DNA of 37,841 bases from a virus: the IMG/VR virus record IMGVR_UViG_3300032334_002355, positions 1 to 37,841 of that record. One strand, 5' to 3'. Within the stretch, counting starts at the first letter, position 1. Each line of letters starts with the position of its first letter. Under the pieces are notes generated by a model, which saw only the letters and a list, made by a program, of their open reading frames with translations, did not search any database and was not told the DNA's origin. Shown one piece after another: positions 1 through 8,863 of the stretch. A program made the translations under genes and the position numbers.

Positions 1-980
1 CAGCCGCCGTAGCCAATGGTATTGGCAAAACGAGCGCGGAAAAAGTACGTCACGCCGCCGGAAAGACCGGTGATTTCGACCGATGTGTATGCGCCATCTA
101 TATTGAACGGGCCTTCGTACTCCTCCACAATGGACGAGAAAGAATCATTTAGGGCGGCTTGGATTTGCACGGTGCTTACGGGCGACCCGTTGCCGTTTGG
201 AATAAGCAGGCTGACCGAAACCGCGCCCGGATTCAGCGTCGACGTAGATGCGTAAGCACTATCAGACACGCCGGGAACGTCGGCTGGCGTGGCATACGCA
301 TAGTCAGACCACTCGCCGTCGCCCAGCGAGTTGAAGTGGCGAACGCGAATCGCAAGTTCTTGGCCGGAATAGTCCATCTCAAACGAGCCGATTGTGTACG
401 AGTTGGCTGGCGTATAGGAGCGCACCACCTGCTCGTTGCCCGCTGGCGCGATGTAAGATATGTCAAAGCCACTAGCGCCGGGGCTTTGCGCTAGAGGGTT
501 ATCCCAGCCAAGATTGATGTTCCACCCCGCAACCGCCGTGGCTTGAAAGTTTCGCGGCGCGCTAGGCAGGCCATCGGAAAGAGTGACATACGGCTGCTGT
601 TGTAAGTCGACGGCCCCCTCGCCAACCGCGTTCACCGCGGTAACCCGGATGTAGACCATATTGCCGCCGCGATACGGAACAACCAGCGTAAACGGGTTTC
701 CCTGCACGTCATTCTCACCCAACGTCCACGTTGACGCCCCGTCCTCTGAGTAATAGACGTTGTAGCCCATAATCGCCGCCCCGCCGTCTGACTCTGGCGC
801 GTCCCATGAAATGAGTGCCGCCGACTGCTGAGTCTCGGAGGTAACGGCGGCCACGTTCCGCACCGCGCTCGGCGCAGTCGGCGCAACGGCCGTCCAGACC
901 TCAGTCGTGCCGAGATACGCCTTGCTCGGCGTCACTTCGCCAAGCCGAAACGACGTCACATTCGTGTTGCCAATCTTCAC
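1..980 (-). CDS. Fibronectin-III-repeat tail/adhesin protein (partial, C-terminus beyond window)
   Basis: The reading frame stays open to base 1, so the C-terminus is missing. I place the start at the GTG at 980, preceded by GAGCGAGG at good spacing; a stop codon lies just upstream in frame. The N-terminus has a short module (KIGNTNV, then AYLGTTEVW) that recurs in the gene at 1570-2226. After it come at least three fibronectin-III-like repeats, with typical phrases such as SAPRNFQATA, ALISWDAPESDGGAAIMGYNVY and VYIRVTAVNAVGEG. Such repeats are common in phage tail tip and fibre proteins, where they mediate weak surface contacts. It follows the collagen-like gene after 11 bases and belongs to the same adhesin group. 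A tail or receptor-contact role is inferred from the repeats and neighbours; no catalytic motif is visible. Confidence 0.85.
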   Translation of the reverse strand, partial: MKIGNTNVTSFRLGEVTPSKAYLGTTEVWTAVAPTAPSAVRNVAAVTSETQQSAALISWDAPESDGGAAIMGYNVYYSEDGASTWTLGENDVQGNPFTLVVPYRGGNMVYIRVTAVNAVGEGAVDLQQQPYVTLSDGLPSAPRNFQATAVAGWNINLGWDNPLAQSPGASGFDISYIAPAGNEQVVRSYTPANSYTIGSFEMDYSGQELAIRVRHFNSLGDGEWSDYAYATPADVPGVSDSAYASTSTLNPGAVSVSLLIPNGNGSPVSTVQIQAALNDSFSSIVEEYEGPFNIDGAYTSVEITGLSGGVTYFFRARFANTIGYGG

Positions 981-991
981 GCTAACCTCGC

Positions 992-1459
992 TCAGTCGGT
1001 AATAACGTAAAGAGTTGTAGCACTCTTAGTCGAGATTGCATCGTACTCGGCTTGCGTCAAACTTACTACGTTAGTGATCTGATCGGCGCCGTCGATGCCC
1101 GCCGTGACGCTTGTAACATATGTGGAGGTGTCCGGCGCTGGCCCAGTAGCGCCTTGAGGCCCAGTAGGCCCGTTTGGACCTGTGGGGCCGTTTGGCCCAG
1201 TGGGACCAATGGGGCCTGTAGCGCCAACAGGGCCAGTAGGCCCGTTTGGACCTGTGGGGCCGATAGCGCCGCTGTCACCCCCGCCGCTAAGTGTCGCCAC
1301 GGTGCCGTCACTCAGTCCAAAATACAGCGAATTTTCTTCTTCGCCATACATTACCTCGCCGGCACGGAGGCTGTTAGGCGCGCCGTCTGTCTCGTTAGCC
1401 GCCTCGCGACGGCGTAAGACGAACCGCCACCCGCGAAATAGCCGTGTAAACACAGACAT
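992..1459 (-). CDS. Collagen-like phage tail/fibre protein
   Basis: 155 residues. Residues 64-107 are uninterrupted Gly-X-Y triplets ([11 protein letters not shown] style), as in bacterial and phage collagen-like triple helices, which trimerise fibres. Residues 30-58 ([18 protein letters not shown]) match a segment in the 586-residue neighbour at 2232-3992 (QPGEMLYDAEENKLYAGL). The C-terminus ([20 protein letters not shown]) matches the end of that neighbour and is a widespread phage tail-fibre ending. The start ATG lies two bases after the stop of a possible 21-residue ORF and has only a weak ribosome site of its own, so translation may be coupled. A role as a trimeric fibre or tail-tip component is likely; the exact location in the virion cannot be told. 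Confidence 0.85.
   Translation of the reverse strand: MSVFTRLFRGWRFVLRRREAANETDGAPNSLRAGEVMYGEEENSLYFGLSDGTVATLSGGGDSGAIGPTGPNGPTGPVGATGPIGPTGPNGPTGPNGPTGPQGATGPAPDTSTYVTSVTAGIDGADQITNVVSLTQAEYDAISTKSATTLYVITD
1161..1262 (-). repeat. Direct repeat in the collagen-like coding region
   Basis: An exact 30-base repeat occurs at 1161-1190 and 1233-1262, 72 bases apart, in the Gly-X-Y tract. Such repeats let the collagen segment expand or shrink by recombination. Confidence 0.8.
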
Positions 1460-1461
1460 GT

Positions 1462-1527
1462 TTAAAACTCACAAGTATTTAGGCTGGCGTTAAACCCGCC
1501 GCTGACGCCGTTATCAAAGGGTAACAT
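1462..1527 (-). CDS. Possible 21-residue leader ORF upstream of the collagen-like gene
   Basis: This lies in an otherwise empty 110-base gap. An ATG at 1527 follows a strong ribosome site (AAGGGGG, five bases ahead) and opens 21 codons ([21 protein letters not shown]) that stop at 1462-1464. The stop is two bases from the ATG of the collagen-like gene, whose own ribosome site is poor. That layout suits translational coupling. The peptide resembles nothing I recognise. It may be a real small protein, a coupling device, or chance. Confidence 0.4.
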   Translation of the reverse strand: MLPFDNGVSGGFNASLNTCEF

Positions 1528-1569
1528 TTTTGCCCCCTTGAAATCTAATTTTGTGCGGCACGCACGGTA

Positions 1570-2226
1570 TTAAACATTTTGATCCACAAACCCAAAACAA
1601 AGCGTGCAGTAATATTCGGGAACCGTGTAGTGGAATTTTACGCTACTCATTATCCCGTCGATGCGAATGATGTTGAAACCTTCTGCCCCTGTAAACTGAG
1701 TGTACTGCGTAGGGCTTACCTGATTTAGATACGTTGTTTGCGACCACGGCTCGCTGGTTAACGCCCAAATAGGCGTAAACGGTTTTGGTGCGCCGTTTTC
1801 ATCAAACACAAGCACTGGCACAGTAGTACTGGGATTACCGACGCTGGCAAACGCAACCAAGGCGTCTGTGATAGGTTGGCTAAACACCGCGGTAAATACA
1901 CCGGCCTGCGTGTTTGCAATTTGTTTGCCGCTGGGCGGTACGCCGTATTCCGGCGGAAAAATTTGGGCTGCATACATGCCGCTGTGCTCAAACATTCCAC
2001 CGCCACTCTGGGTAATCGCGACTGTGATGTTGTTCTGCCCGATTCCAGACGCTGTAGTTGACGTTACGTCATTGATCGTCATCCACTGAAAACCGGAACT
2101 GCCGAACGCAGGACCAAATACTTCGGTAGTGCCCAAGAACGCCCGTGAAACATCGGTGTTGCCGACTTTGAGCGCTGTGATGTTGGCGGCGCTCAGATTT
2201 ATGTGGCTGTTTACTGTTGCGGGCAT
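1570..2226 (-). CDS. Putative tail structural protein with KVGNT/LGTTEV module
   Basis: 218 residues. The N-terminus (ALKVGNTDV, then AFLGTTEVFGPAF) carries the short module found at the start of the fibronectin-III gene at 1-980, which ties it to the same tail assembly. The rest is rich in Ser, Thr, Val and aromatic residues with few charges, as in beta-sandwich virion domains. No enzyme motif is visible. The start ATG is five bases after the stop of the 586-residue gene, with a weak ribosome site (GGGT), so coupled translation is likely. Function beyond a virion role is unknown. The ending CTLCFGFVDQNV may hold a structural cysteine pair. Confidence 0.75.
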   Translation of the reverse strand: MPATVNSHINLSAANITALKVGNTDVSRAFLGTTEVFGPAFGSSGFQWMTINDVTSTTASGIGQNNITVAITQSGGGMFEHSGMYAAQIFPPEYGVPPSGKQIANTQAGVFTAVFSQPITDALVAFASVGNPSTTVPVLVFDENGAPKPFTPIWALTSEPWSQTTYLNQVSPTQYTQFTGAEGFNIIRIDGIMSSVKFHYTVPEYYCTLCFGFVDQNV

Positions 2227-2231
2227 TGCAG

Positions 2232-3992
2232 TTACCCGTTAATGATGTACAGCGTCGCAGAGTCTTTGGTTGACAGCGCGTCGTAGTCGGCCTGCGAGAT
2301 CGCCATGCAGTTCGTGATCCGGGTCGCACCGTTGACGCCATCCACTACGCTTGTGATCCCCGCCGAACGCTGGAACGTTTCATCCGTAAACGTCACGCCG
2401 CCGCCAGATATTGCAGTCGTGTCTGCGCCGTCAGATACATGAAACGGCGAGTCACAGTAGATCGTTCGCGTCTGGCCGCCATAAACGCTCTTAATACGGC
2501 CGCCCTGCCAGTTTAATTCGTACCCAACGGCACAGATAAGCGACAGCCCGTTTAGACCGCCGGTGTCGTTACCGAACGAACCAACAACGAATTGCGAGTT
2601 GTTAGGCAGCATCATGCCGATGCCGCTGATCTGGGCCGTGCCGCCACCCGAGGCAACGGTGAACCCGCCGCCGTAATTAGGCAGGTAGTCTGCGCCGTTA
2701 ACGCCTTGTCCTTCGTTTCCGTTCGGCGCATCCGCGCTGACCGGAACCCATCCCGTTGTAGGAAATACGTACGGGTTGCTGGAAGGGTTAGTGAAGTATG
2801 TTCGCGGCCAATCCGCGCCGGAGCAGAGCCGCCAGTAATTCACCGGCGGGTCTGTCGCGCCATCGTCGTTCGGATCGGTGCCCCAGCCAGTTCGGTTGCC
2901 CGGTGCGAGAAAAAATGCGACGCCGTTTAATAATTCGTCGTTTTGCACCAAGTAGTAGTTGTGCGTACCGGGTTCAGGTGTGTGCATACCGTCGTTCGAC
3001 CAGCCGGTTGGCCGGACGGCAACAGCGGTCCGCATATACGTGCCGTTCATGTCTGACCACTGAGTTCCGCCCGGCCCGCCCCACGCCGGGACCGGACTGA
3101 TATAACCCTCGCCAGAATTGGTGATGCCACTCACAACAACCGAAGACGTAAGCGTGACGTTGTTGAATGTCACGTTGTCGATCGTGTTGAGGTCTTGATC
3201 GAACGGGTTGCCGCCACTGCCGCCACCGCTGCTGATCTCTACCGTGGTCGTGTCTTCAAGCCCGGCATACAGTTTGTTTTCTTCTGCGTCGTACAGCATT
3301 TCGCCCGGCTGCACGTTGATTGGCGTCGGGTCTTCGGCGCTGACAACCTCGCGGCGGCGATGCGGAAAGTGCATGGCCCTGAATACGCGCGTAACGGCCT
3401 CAATCGGCCCATCGCTGATTTCCAAATAAGTGAAATAACTTTTTTCGTTACTTTCAGTGTCGAGGTCGGCGTTGAAACCGATGCGGTACGCACCAGCGGG
3501 CAACCGCTCGTTGGTAAGCGTAATCGTGTCGACAAGCGTGGCGTTTACGTTATTGCCGTGAAACAATTCGTGTGTAATGGTTTCTGCGACTGGGTTATAC
3601 GTCACGCGCGCTGTGTACGTGTGGCCAATTATGAGTTCGTATTGCGACCCAACATTGTTTTCTTCTTGCCCTTCGATTTCTGGCTCGCCGCAGTTGTACT
3701 GGACTGCAATACGAGACGCGTCGTCGTGCCAACTCCAATACGGCTCGACGTCGGCTTTGAAAAAACAAATGCCTTGGTCGGGGCAGTTGCCATCTACGGC
3801 TGCGTGCACAAACGTATAAATAACTACGACAGTCTCGTCGCTGCCGATGTCGTAGTTCGTGCGGATTTGGTACGGCGCGTTGGACGTATCGCCGGAGAAC
3901 CACATACCGGTGGCGTCAAACCCGAAAGATACTCCGCCGGGAAACGTATCGAGCCACGAGGGCTTTGTTTTTAGATTGCTAGAAACGCTCAT
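2232..3992 (-). CDS. Lectin-like multidomain tail/adhesin protein
   Basis: 586 residues. Residues 1-195 resemble an L-type lectin/concanavalin-like beta-sandwich: WLDTFPGG, FFKADVEPYWSWHDDASRI, an NDGN-type turn, and ending YFTYLEISDGP. Residues 225-248 (QPGEMLYDAEENKLYAGL) and the last 40 residues (ISQADYDALSTKDSATLYII) are shared with the collagen-like neighbour. Residues 263-285 (NPFDQDLNTIDNVTFNNVTL) are a typical phage fibre repeat that leads into a variable receptor region. The start ATG at 3992 has GCGAGG upstream. It is probably a fibre or tip protein that recognises cell-surface sugar. The lectin call rests on pattern recognition, not alignment. Confidence 0.75.
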   Translation of the reverse strand: MSVSSNLKTKPSWLDTFPGGVSFGFDATGMWFSGDTSNAPYQIRTNYDIGSDETVVVIYTFVHAAVDGNCPDQGICFFKADVEPYWSWHDDASRIAVQYNCGEPEIEGQEENNVGSQYELIIGHTYTARVTYNPVAETITHELFHGNNVNATLVDTITLTNERLPAGAYRIGFNADLDTESNEKSYFTYLEISDGPIEAVTRVFRAMHFPHRRREVVSAEDPTPINVQPGEMLYDAEENKLYAGLEDTTTVEISSGGGSGGNPFDQDLNTIDNVTFNNVTLTSSVVVSGITNSGEGYISPVPAWGGPGGTQWSDMNGTYMRTAVAVRPTGWSNDGMHTPEPGTHNYYLVQNDELLNGVAFFLAPGNRTGWGTDPNDDGATDPPVNYWRLCSGADWPRTYFTNPSSNPYVFPTTGWVPVSADAPNGNEGQGVNGADYLPNYGGGFTVASGGGTAQISGIGMMLPNNSQFVVGSFGNDTGGLNGLSLICAVGYELNWQGGRIKSVYGGQTRTIYCDSPFHVSDGADTTAISGGGVTFTDETFQRSAGITSVVDGVNGATRITNCMAISQADYDALSTKDSATLYIING

Positions 3993-4029
3993 GCGGATAC
4001 CTCGCTGAGTGCAAAAAATAAAACTGGAA

Positions 4030-4449
4030 TCAGCGCAGCATCGGCGTTTCGATAGTGACCGTCAGCACAAAATTTTTGCTTCCTGCGCCGTTTGGTTTAA
4101 TCCACAGATATAAATAACGCTTCGGCACAGACGGTGTCCCGTCGCGGTTTAAGTACGCCACGTTGACGTCAGTATTTTCAGCGATTGCCACAACGTCAGG
4201 GTCAACGACTACGTCGGCGAAATCGGCGAGGCTTAACACGTGAAATGCCTCAGCCGGCAGTGACGCGTTCGGCTCTGTTTCTTGGTTGCTAGAGTACAAG
4301 TCGGCGTCGAACTTGTTGTCGGCGCCAGTTGTCTGCACAAGCGCATAGCCGCGCAAAATACCGCGGTGCGGTGCGGGCACCGGGATTACGGTTTCTTGAC
4401 CGCTAACAGCCGCGAAAGATATTGTTCCCGACCAAATCGTACTTGCCAT
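4030..4449 (-). CDS. Hypothetical structural protein (139 aa)
   Basis: I do not recognise this family. The protein is rich in small and beta-forming residues and contains no cysteine. Features include an early IPVPAPHRGILRGYALVQTTG segment of strand-turn character and a C-terminus with alternating hydrophobics (KNFVLTVTIETPML), as in small jelly-roll or tail-decoration proteins. AGGTG lies six bases before the ATG. It sits 11 bases after the 798-residue virion-like gene and just before the adhesin genes, so a small virion or tail-completion role is possible. That is inferred from position only. Confidence 0.65.
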   Translation of the reverse strand: MASTIWSGTISFAAVSGQETVIPVPAPHRGILRGYALVQTTGADNKFDADLYSSNQETEPNASLPAEAFHVLSLADFADVVVDPDVVAIAENTDVNVAYLNRDGTPSVPKRYLYLWIKPNGAGSKNFVLTVTIETPMLR

Positions 4450-4460
4450 ATTTTCACCTA

Positions 4461-6857
4461 TTACGAGGCCCCAGCGGCAGCAGTGAGATCAACGTCTTGC
4501 GCTTCCTCTTCCGGATACGGTTCAATTGTCTTTTGCTTGAGGAAGAGGATGACGTCGCCCAACATTTCAAACGCGTTGCGCAACGAATCTTCCAGTTCCG
4601 GCATGTCGGCCTTGCCGTAACGGTCGGCAAAACGGTCGCCGTGCCAGTAAAACATAAATAAAATGCGTCCGAGTTTGTCGAGCCCCTTGGTCAACTCACC
4701 CATGTAACGGTCGACCAAACCGTCATCACGCACCGCGCGCAACATCGACCCAATCATCGCGGTGTCGAACACTTCGCGCTGACCGGTTTCCGCGGCTTGC
4801 AACACATTCTGAATCGCTTTTTGATCGAGTTGCGTGTTGGGGTTGTACACGCTGCGGTCAGTCTGGCTGGCCGCCATGCCTGAAACCGGCACGCCGACGT
4901 CAATACCCAATTGCGTCGGCACGCTGGTGCCCATAATGCTTTCGCCACCCATGACCGGCCCCGGATCAGCCGGAGCGCTCGGGGCGCCCTGCACCATCAT
5001 CGGGGGCCCGTACGGATTGGCATATTTCACGCGGCAGGCAAACTTGCGTTGCCGGCGGGCGTTAGCCAGCACGTCGCGAGCGGCTTTTTCTCGCAACCCG
5101 TGTTTTTGCACCAGCGACACCAGCGCCTGCTTCTCCGACAACTCTTTTTCAATCAGTTGCTTTTTGTCGCTGTGAATTTCGACCGCCGTGCCGTTGTGAT
5201 ACACCGTCAGGCTGCCCAGTTTTTGCATCAGCGACAACTGCGCGTCTGCGAGATTGCCGGGCATCAGCGGCGGATTGTCGCTCTCGCCGCAGCCGCACGC
5301 ATTTTGATCGTCAGCGTTAGGTACATCATCTTCGCCCAGAGCGCACTTTAATAACTTATAGCCTTCGGGCACAAAAATGTCACCCATGCTGCTCCGAAGT
5401 TTTGAACCACCTTTGCCGTTTAGGTGGACGCGAACGCCGTCACGGTACTTGTCGTAGTTTAACGGGTCGGTGTAGCAGCAGGGCGAGATGTGACCCTTGG
5501 GCGGAAACTTGGAGTAGTCTTCCATGTGCACTTCGTATGCCTGCCCGCCAAACTCAGTGTCACCGTATTCGCGGAGCACGCGAAACGGAACCGTGGTGTC
5601 ACCGTTTTTGTGGATGAGCATGTAGCGCCCGTTCTTTGCGACGCTGTTAGCCTCCGGCAGGCCCTTGTACCAGTTATCAAAATCGTCACCCTCGACGCGG
5701 CTTAGACAGAATACCTGATCCGCGCGCGTGTTAATCCACTCGGGCTTGCCGTCGACGCGAACTACAGTCACAAAGTCTGCGCGCTTGCTGGCGCCCATTG
5801 GGTACACAGCGACGTAGCACTTTTCCGTGTTGCCGGGCTTTACCAGTACGTGGTACAAGCCGCTTTGCGTGGGGTTAAATAACTTCTTTTCGACTTGGAT
5901 GTGATACGGTACGGACACGGCGTCGTCGCCGCGCTCGTCTTTGATCAACACGCCGTCGCGCAGCAACTTTTCTTGGTCTTCTTCGGTGTGGCCGGCCGGC
6001 AAACCCTTTTGCACGGTGGCGTCATAGGTGATTACCGTCAGCGTCGCCTGCGCAGCCGGCTTGTCCGGCGCGTCGCCCAGAACGCTGGCAACTTTCGAAG
6101 TTGTGCTGCGAGCCTTAGCCAACGCAACCGCTTCTTTGACAACGCCCAGCCCGTGAAACTCGTCAAACGCTTGGGCTAATGCGGGCGCGTACTTGAACGT
6201 GTTGACCAGCACATTAATCGTTTCAAGCCGTGCTTCTTTGACAAACTTTGCCAGATCGAGTGTACGGCCCATATCAGCCATGGCGGCGGCGGTGTTCATC
6301 GTCGCGGTCTTAGCCAACGTCGGCATCACGGCCGTCATCATTTCTTTTAACGTGGGCTGAGCCGAGCCGAACTTAGCCGGCGAGCGGGACAACTGTGTAA
6401 AGTCGGGCTGCCGCTGGCCAAACTGCGTTAAGTTCTTGTCGATTCCGCTGCCAAGAATGCTGGGCTTGCGGTTAACAAGATAATTGACCCAGTTTTCCTT
6501 GAGCGGCACGAACATATCCTGATTTTTGATGTACAGGAGTTCGTGGCCCTTCAAGTCGCCGTTTAAAAAGAACACAGGTGCGTACAGCCACATCGATCCG
6601 AGTTTGAACGCGAAAACGCCAACCGCTTTGGTATTTTCGCGATTGCGGTCCAGCAACTGAAACCCGATCTCGTGATCCAACAGTTTGGGTGCTGAATCGC
6701 GCAGGTATGCGTGCGCAAGATTGCTAAACGCCTGTTCAAAGGCTACGTCGTCGCCCCGGCCGCCAATTTCGGCGATTTTGGTCTGCGTGCGGTCATAGCC
6801 GCGCACTACACCCAGCCAGTGCTTCCACGACGCTTCTTTTGACTTTTTGTTATACAC
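4461..6857 (-). CDS. Large unknown protein (798 aa), probable virion component, downstream of RNAP
   Basis: I chose the GTG at 6857 because AGGGAGG lies seven bases ahead of it; an earlier in-frame GTG at 6893 has no ribosome site and would encode the ribosome site itself. The N-terminal 150 residues form a compact domain (ending FVPLKENWVNYLVNRKPSILG). A middle section has paired cysteines (SPCCYTDP and ACGCGESDNPP) that could bind metal. A helical stretch with charged repeats (KKQLIEKELSEKQALVSLVQ) is a likely coiled coil, and the C-terminus is acidic. It directly follows the beta-prime C-terminal gene and precedes the tail genes, so it may be a virion protein or a polymerase partner. I see no known enzyme motif. 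Confidence 0.7.
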   Translation of the reverse strand: MYNKKSKEASWKHWLGVVRGYDRTQTKIAEIGGRGDDVAFEQAFSNLAHAYLRDSAPKLLDHEIGFQLLDRNRENTKAVGVFAFKLGSMWLYAPVFFLNGDLKGHELLYIKNQDMFVPLKENWVNYLVNRKPSILGSGIDKNLTQFGQRQPDFTQLSRSPAKFGSAQPTLKEMMTAVMPTLAKTATMNTAAAMADMGRTLDLAKFVKEARLETINVLVNTFKYAPALAQAFDEFHGLGVVKEAVALAKARSTTSKVASVLGDAPDKPAAQATLTVITYDATVQKGLPAGHTEEDQEKLLRDGVLIKDERGDDAVSVPYHIQVEKKLFNPTQSGLYHVLVKPGNTEKCYVAVYPMGASKRADFVTVVRVDGKPEWINTRADQVFCLSRVEGDDFDNWYKGLPEANSVAKNGRYMLIHKNGDTTVPFRVLREYGDTEFGGQAYEVHMEDYSKFPPKGHISPCCYTDPLNYDKYRDGVRVHLNGKGGSKLRSSMGDIFVPEGYKLLKCALGEDDVPNADDQNACGCGESDNPPLMPGNLADAQLSLMQKLGSLTVYHNGTAVEIHSDKKQLIEKELSEKQALVSLVQKHGLREKAARDVLANARRQRKFACRVKYANPYGPPMMVQGAPSAPADPGPVMGGESIMGTSVPTQLGIDVGVPVSGMAASQTDRSVYNPNTQLDQKAIQNVLQAAETGQREVFDTAMIGSMLRAVRDDGLVDRYMGELTKGLDKLGRILFMFYWHGDRFADRYGKADMPELEDSLRNAFEMLGDVILFLKQKTIEPYPEEEAQDVDLTAAAGAS

Positions 6858-6901
6858 AGAGCCACCTCCCTGCGGCGTTTTCAGGCAATACACGTACTAA
6901 T

Positions 6902-8857
6902 TTACAGAGTTTTGGGCGGAGAGCCTAGTATACTTGGCGACGGCCGGCTAAACGACGGCGAAACTGGCGTAGATTCTGGTTTCCAGCCGCTGGTCGGGTT
7001 TGTTGAACTTGTGGCGCCAAATTGTTCGCCGCGGGCTAGTGACGGCACATAACTACTGCCGGCCTCGTCGCTTTTTCGCGCGCGGTGCACGCTGTCGAGG
7101 AAGCCGCGAGATTGATATGACCCGAGCATTCGCGTCATCCAATCCTGATCATTCGAGATGTTTGCCATGCCGCGCACCATCTCTGGTTGAAACGGCGGTG
7201 GTTCGCGGTGGGCTTGCACATTGTTAATGCCATACTTTTTTAAATTTGCCAGTACGCTTTTGGTAAGTTTCGTGCCGATGGAATAATGCAGTGTTGGCTC
7301 TTCTAAATAATGATTCGTGAGCGTTTCAGGATTGCCTGCCACGGCACCCTCTCGGGGCCGCCATGACCGCTCTAGCGCAGAGTAGGGCACAACCTCGTCG
7401 GGAACATAGTCGCCGTATTCGTCGGTGAGGCGTACGTGATTGATTAATCCACGAGCCACCAATTCAATGTTCCGGCGGTTGCCAGTGATTCCCGAGTTGC
7501 CTAACACTTGGCGCATTGCCTGCACAAAATATCGCCGCCCCTCGCCAACGCCTTTGTGTCGAACTACTTCTGCGGGGTTTGGCATGCCGTCGGACAGCAC
7601 GTCTCCGGCTTCGAGCGTGTCGCCTTTTTTTACTGCCAACTCGCGGTCGGCTGGGACGTAGTGCTCTTCGCCGTCAACGGTGACATAAAAACCGCCTTGT
7701 GCCGCGGGCCGAATTTCCTGCACGGTGCCGTCGCGCTGGGCGTGGGCCGCGCCGTCGGGATACTTTTTTGGCACCTGCACCAACGCGTTGATCGCTTTAA
7801 AGCCAGAGATTGATTTTGCGCCGCCGACACCGCCAGAGTGCTTCGATGACAACTGCGACTGTGACACCGGCTCTGACAGGGCCTGCGCCGCCGCAACACC
7901 TACGTAATCGCCTACAGGTGGTAATCGGCTTTTTTCTCGGTAGCCCACGTCTTTCGCGTACACGCCGCCGTCTTCCGGACCGCCGACGAGCGGACTGCGC
8001 ACCAAGATATCTTTGAAGCCGGCCGCTTTAATGTCTTTGAGAATCTTGGGCGTTAAAACCGTATTGCGCTTGTACGCGCCTACGTCGCGGGCCAATAGCG
8101 CACCCTCGTTATCGGGATCATCGACGTCGGCCGGCAGGCCGCGATTAACAGCCGCCTTCAGCCGCTCCTCGTCTTCTTCATCATCGGCCGTGACGAGCAA
8201 CCGGTGAGCCATCTGCGTCAGTTGCTTACCGTAAAACCCGGCGTCGGCTGTGGCGGTTTTGACGTCAATAACGCCTTTACGCGTGCCGAACGACGCCGCA
8301 AAATATTCGGCGGGCGTAAGTCCGCGGCTGTAACTGTGCACGACCGGTAAAGGAATTGGGTGGTCGCGGTGGTCTACATATTGCAGATCAGCACCCAATA
8401 GCGAATTCAGCACAAACTTGTTGCCAGTCGCGCCTGAAATAAACTGATACGCTAACGGGTTGTTCGCCTCTTTTGCTTCGTTAAACACGTCTTCGACTAG
8501 TTTTTGTTGCGTGTTTGACGCTAACTGCAAAATTTTTAATTCGCGCTCTTTGTCTGACAGATTAGTGTCCGCCAAAATTTGCCGAAGTTGTTTTTTTACT
8601 TTTACCTGCGCGTGTTGGCTCGCTAGTGTCGGCTTGATGTGCCGCAACCCCATAGAGAAGCCGCCGGTGGTATACGCCGCCTCGCGGGCAACGTCGTGAA
8701 TTTTTTTCATCGCGTCGCGGTATTTGTCGGGGTGGCGCTTGGCCAGTTCGGTAGCCAACGTGCTCATACCTTTTTTGTCCAACACGCGCTCGTAGTCGCG
8801 CATGTCGTCCGGCAACGCTTCATTGAGCATTAACTGCCCGAGAGTGGTTTTTAGCAC
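6902..8857 (-). CDS. RNA polymerase beta-prime subunit, C-terminal fragment (trigger loop, jaw region)
   Basis: 651 residues. It starts with TTLGQLMLNEALPDD, which matches the conserved TTVGRVIFNE segment of beta-prime, and this supports the GTG start at 8857. Residues 191-220 (GTRKGVIDVKTATADAGFYG) match the beta-prime GARKGLADTAL..TADSGYL bridge-helix region. Residues 319-344 (YVGVAAAQALSEPVSQSQLS, then SKHSGG) match the trigger loop (VGVIAAQSIGEPGTQLTMR, then TFHTGG); His340 is kept, but the Met-Arg pair is Leu-Ser. Residues 287-305 match the second zinc site but lack its cysteines. The last 100 residues are poorly conserved and rich in Ser and Pro. It must combine with the fused beta/beta-prime protein encoded two genes upstream to make an active enzyme. 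Confidence 0.95.
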   Translation of the reverse strand: MLKTTLGQLMLNEALPDDMRDYERVLDKKGMSTLATELAKRHPDKYRDAMKKIHDVAREAAYTTGGFSMGLRHIKPTLASQHAQVKVKKQLRQILADTNLSDKERELKILQLASNTQQKLVEDVFNEAKEANNPLAYQFISGATGNKFVLNSLLGADLQYVDHRDHPIPLPVVHSYSRGLTPAEYFAASFGTRKGVIDVKTATADAGFYGKQLTQMAHRLLVTADDEEDEERLKAAVNRGLPADVDDPDNEGALLARDVGAYKRNTVLTPKILKDIKAAGFKDILVRSPLVGGPEDGGVYAKDVGYREKSRLPPVGDYVGVAAAQALSEPVSQSQLSSKHSGGVGGAKSISGFKAINALVQVPKKYPDGAAHAQRDGTVQEIRPAAQGGFYVTVDGEEHYVPADRELAVKKGDTLEAGDVLSDGMPNPAEVVRHKGVGEGRRYFVQAMRQVLGNSGITGNRRNIELVARGLINHVRLTDEYGDYVPDEVVPYSALERSWRPREGAVAGNPETLTNHYLEEPTLHYSIGTKLTKSVLANLKKYGINNVQAHREPPPFQPEMVRGMANISNDQDWMTRMLGSYQSRGFLDSVHRARKSDEAGSSYVPSLARGEQFGATSSTNPTSGWKPESTPVSPSFSRPSPSILGSPPKTL

Positions 8858-8863
8858 GGCGCG

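Noticed and set aside
1161-1262. Repeats that could suggest a CRISPR array
   Set aside because: They are in-frame Gly-X-Y codons of the collagen-like protein, without equal spacers.
1540-1569. Terminator after the gene at 1570-2226
   Set aside because: GTGCG/CGCAC gives only a five-pair stem with a three-base loop and no T-run.
3195-3974. Plus-strand ORF of 259 residues opposite the lectin-like gene
   Set aside because: It is a shadow of the minus-strand gene: no ribosome site, atypical composition, and no plus-strand neighbours anywhere in the window.
4461-6893. Longer start (GTG at 6893) for the 798-residue protein
   Set aside because: It has no ribosome site, and translation from it would cover the strong AGGGAGG site that serves the GTG at 6857.
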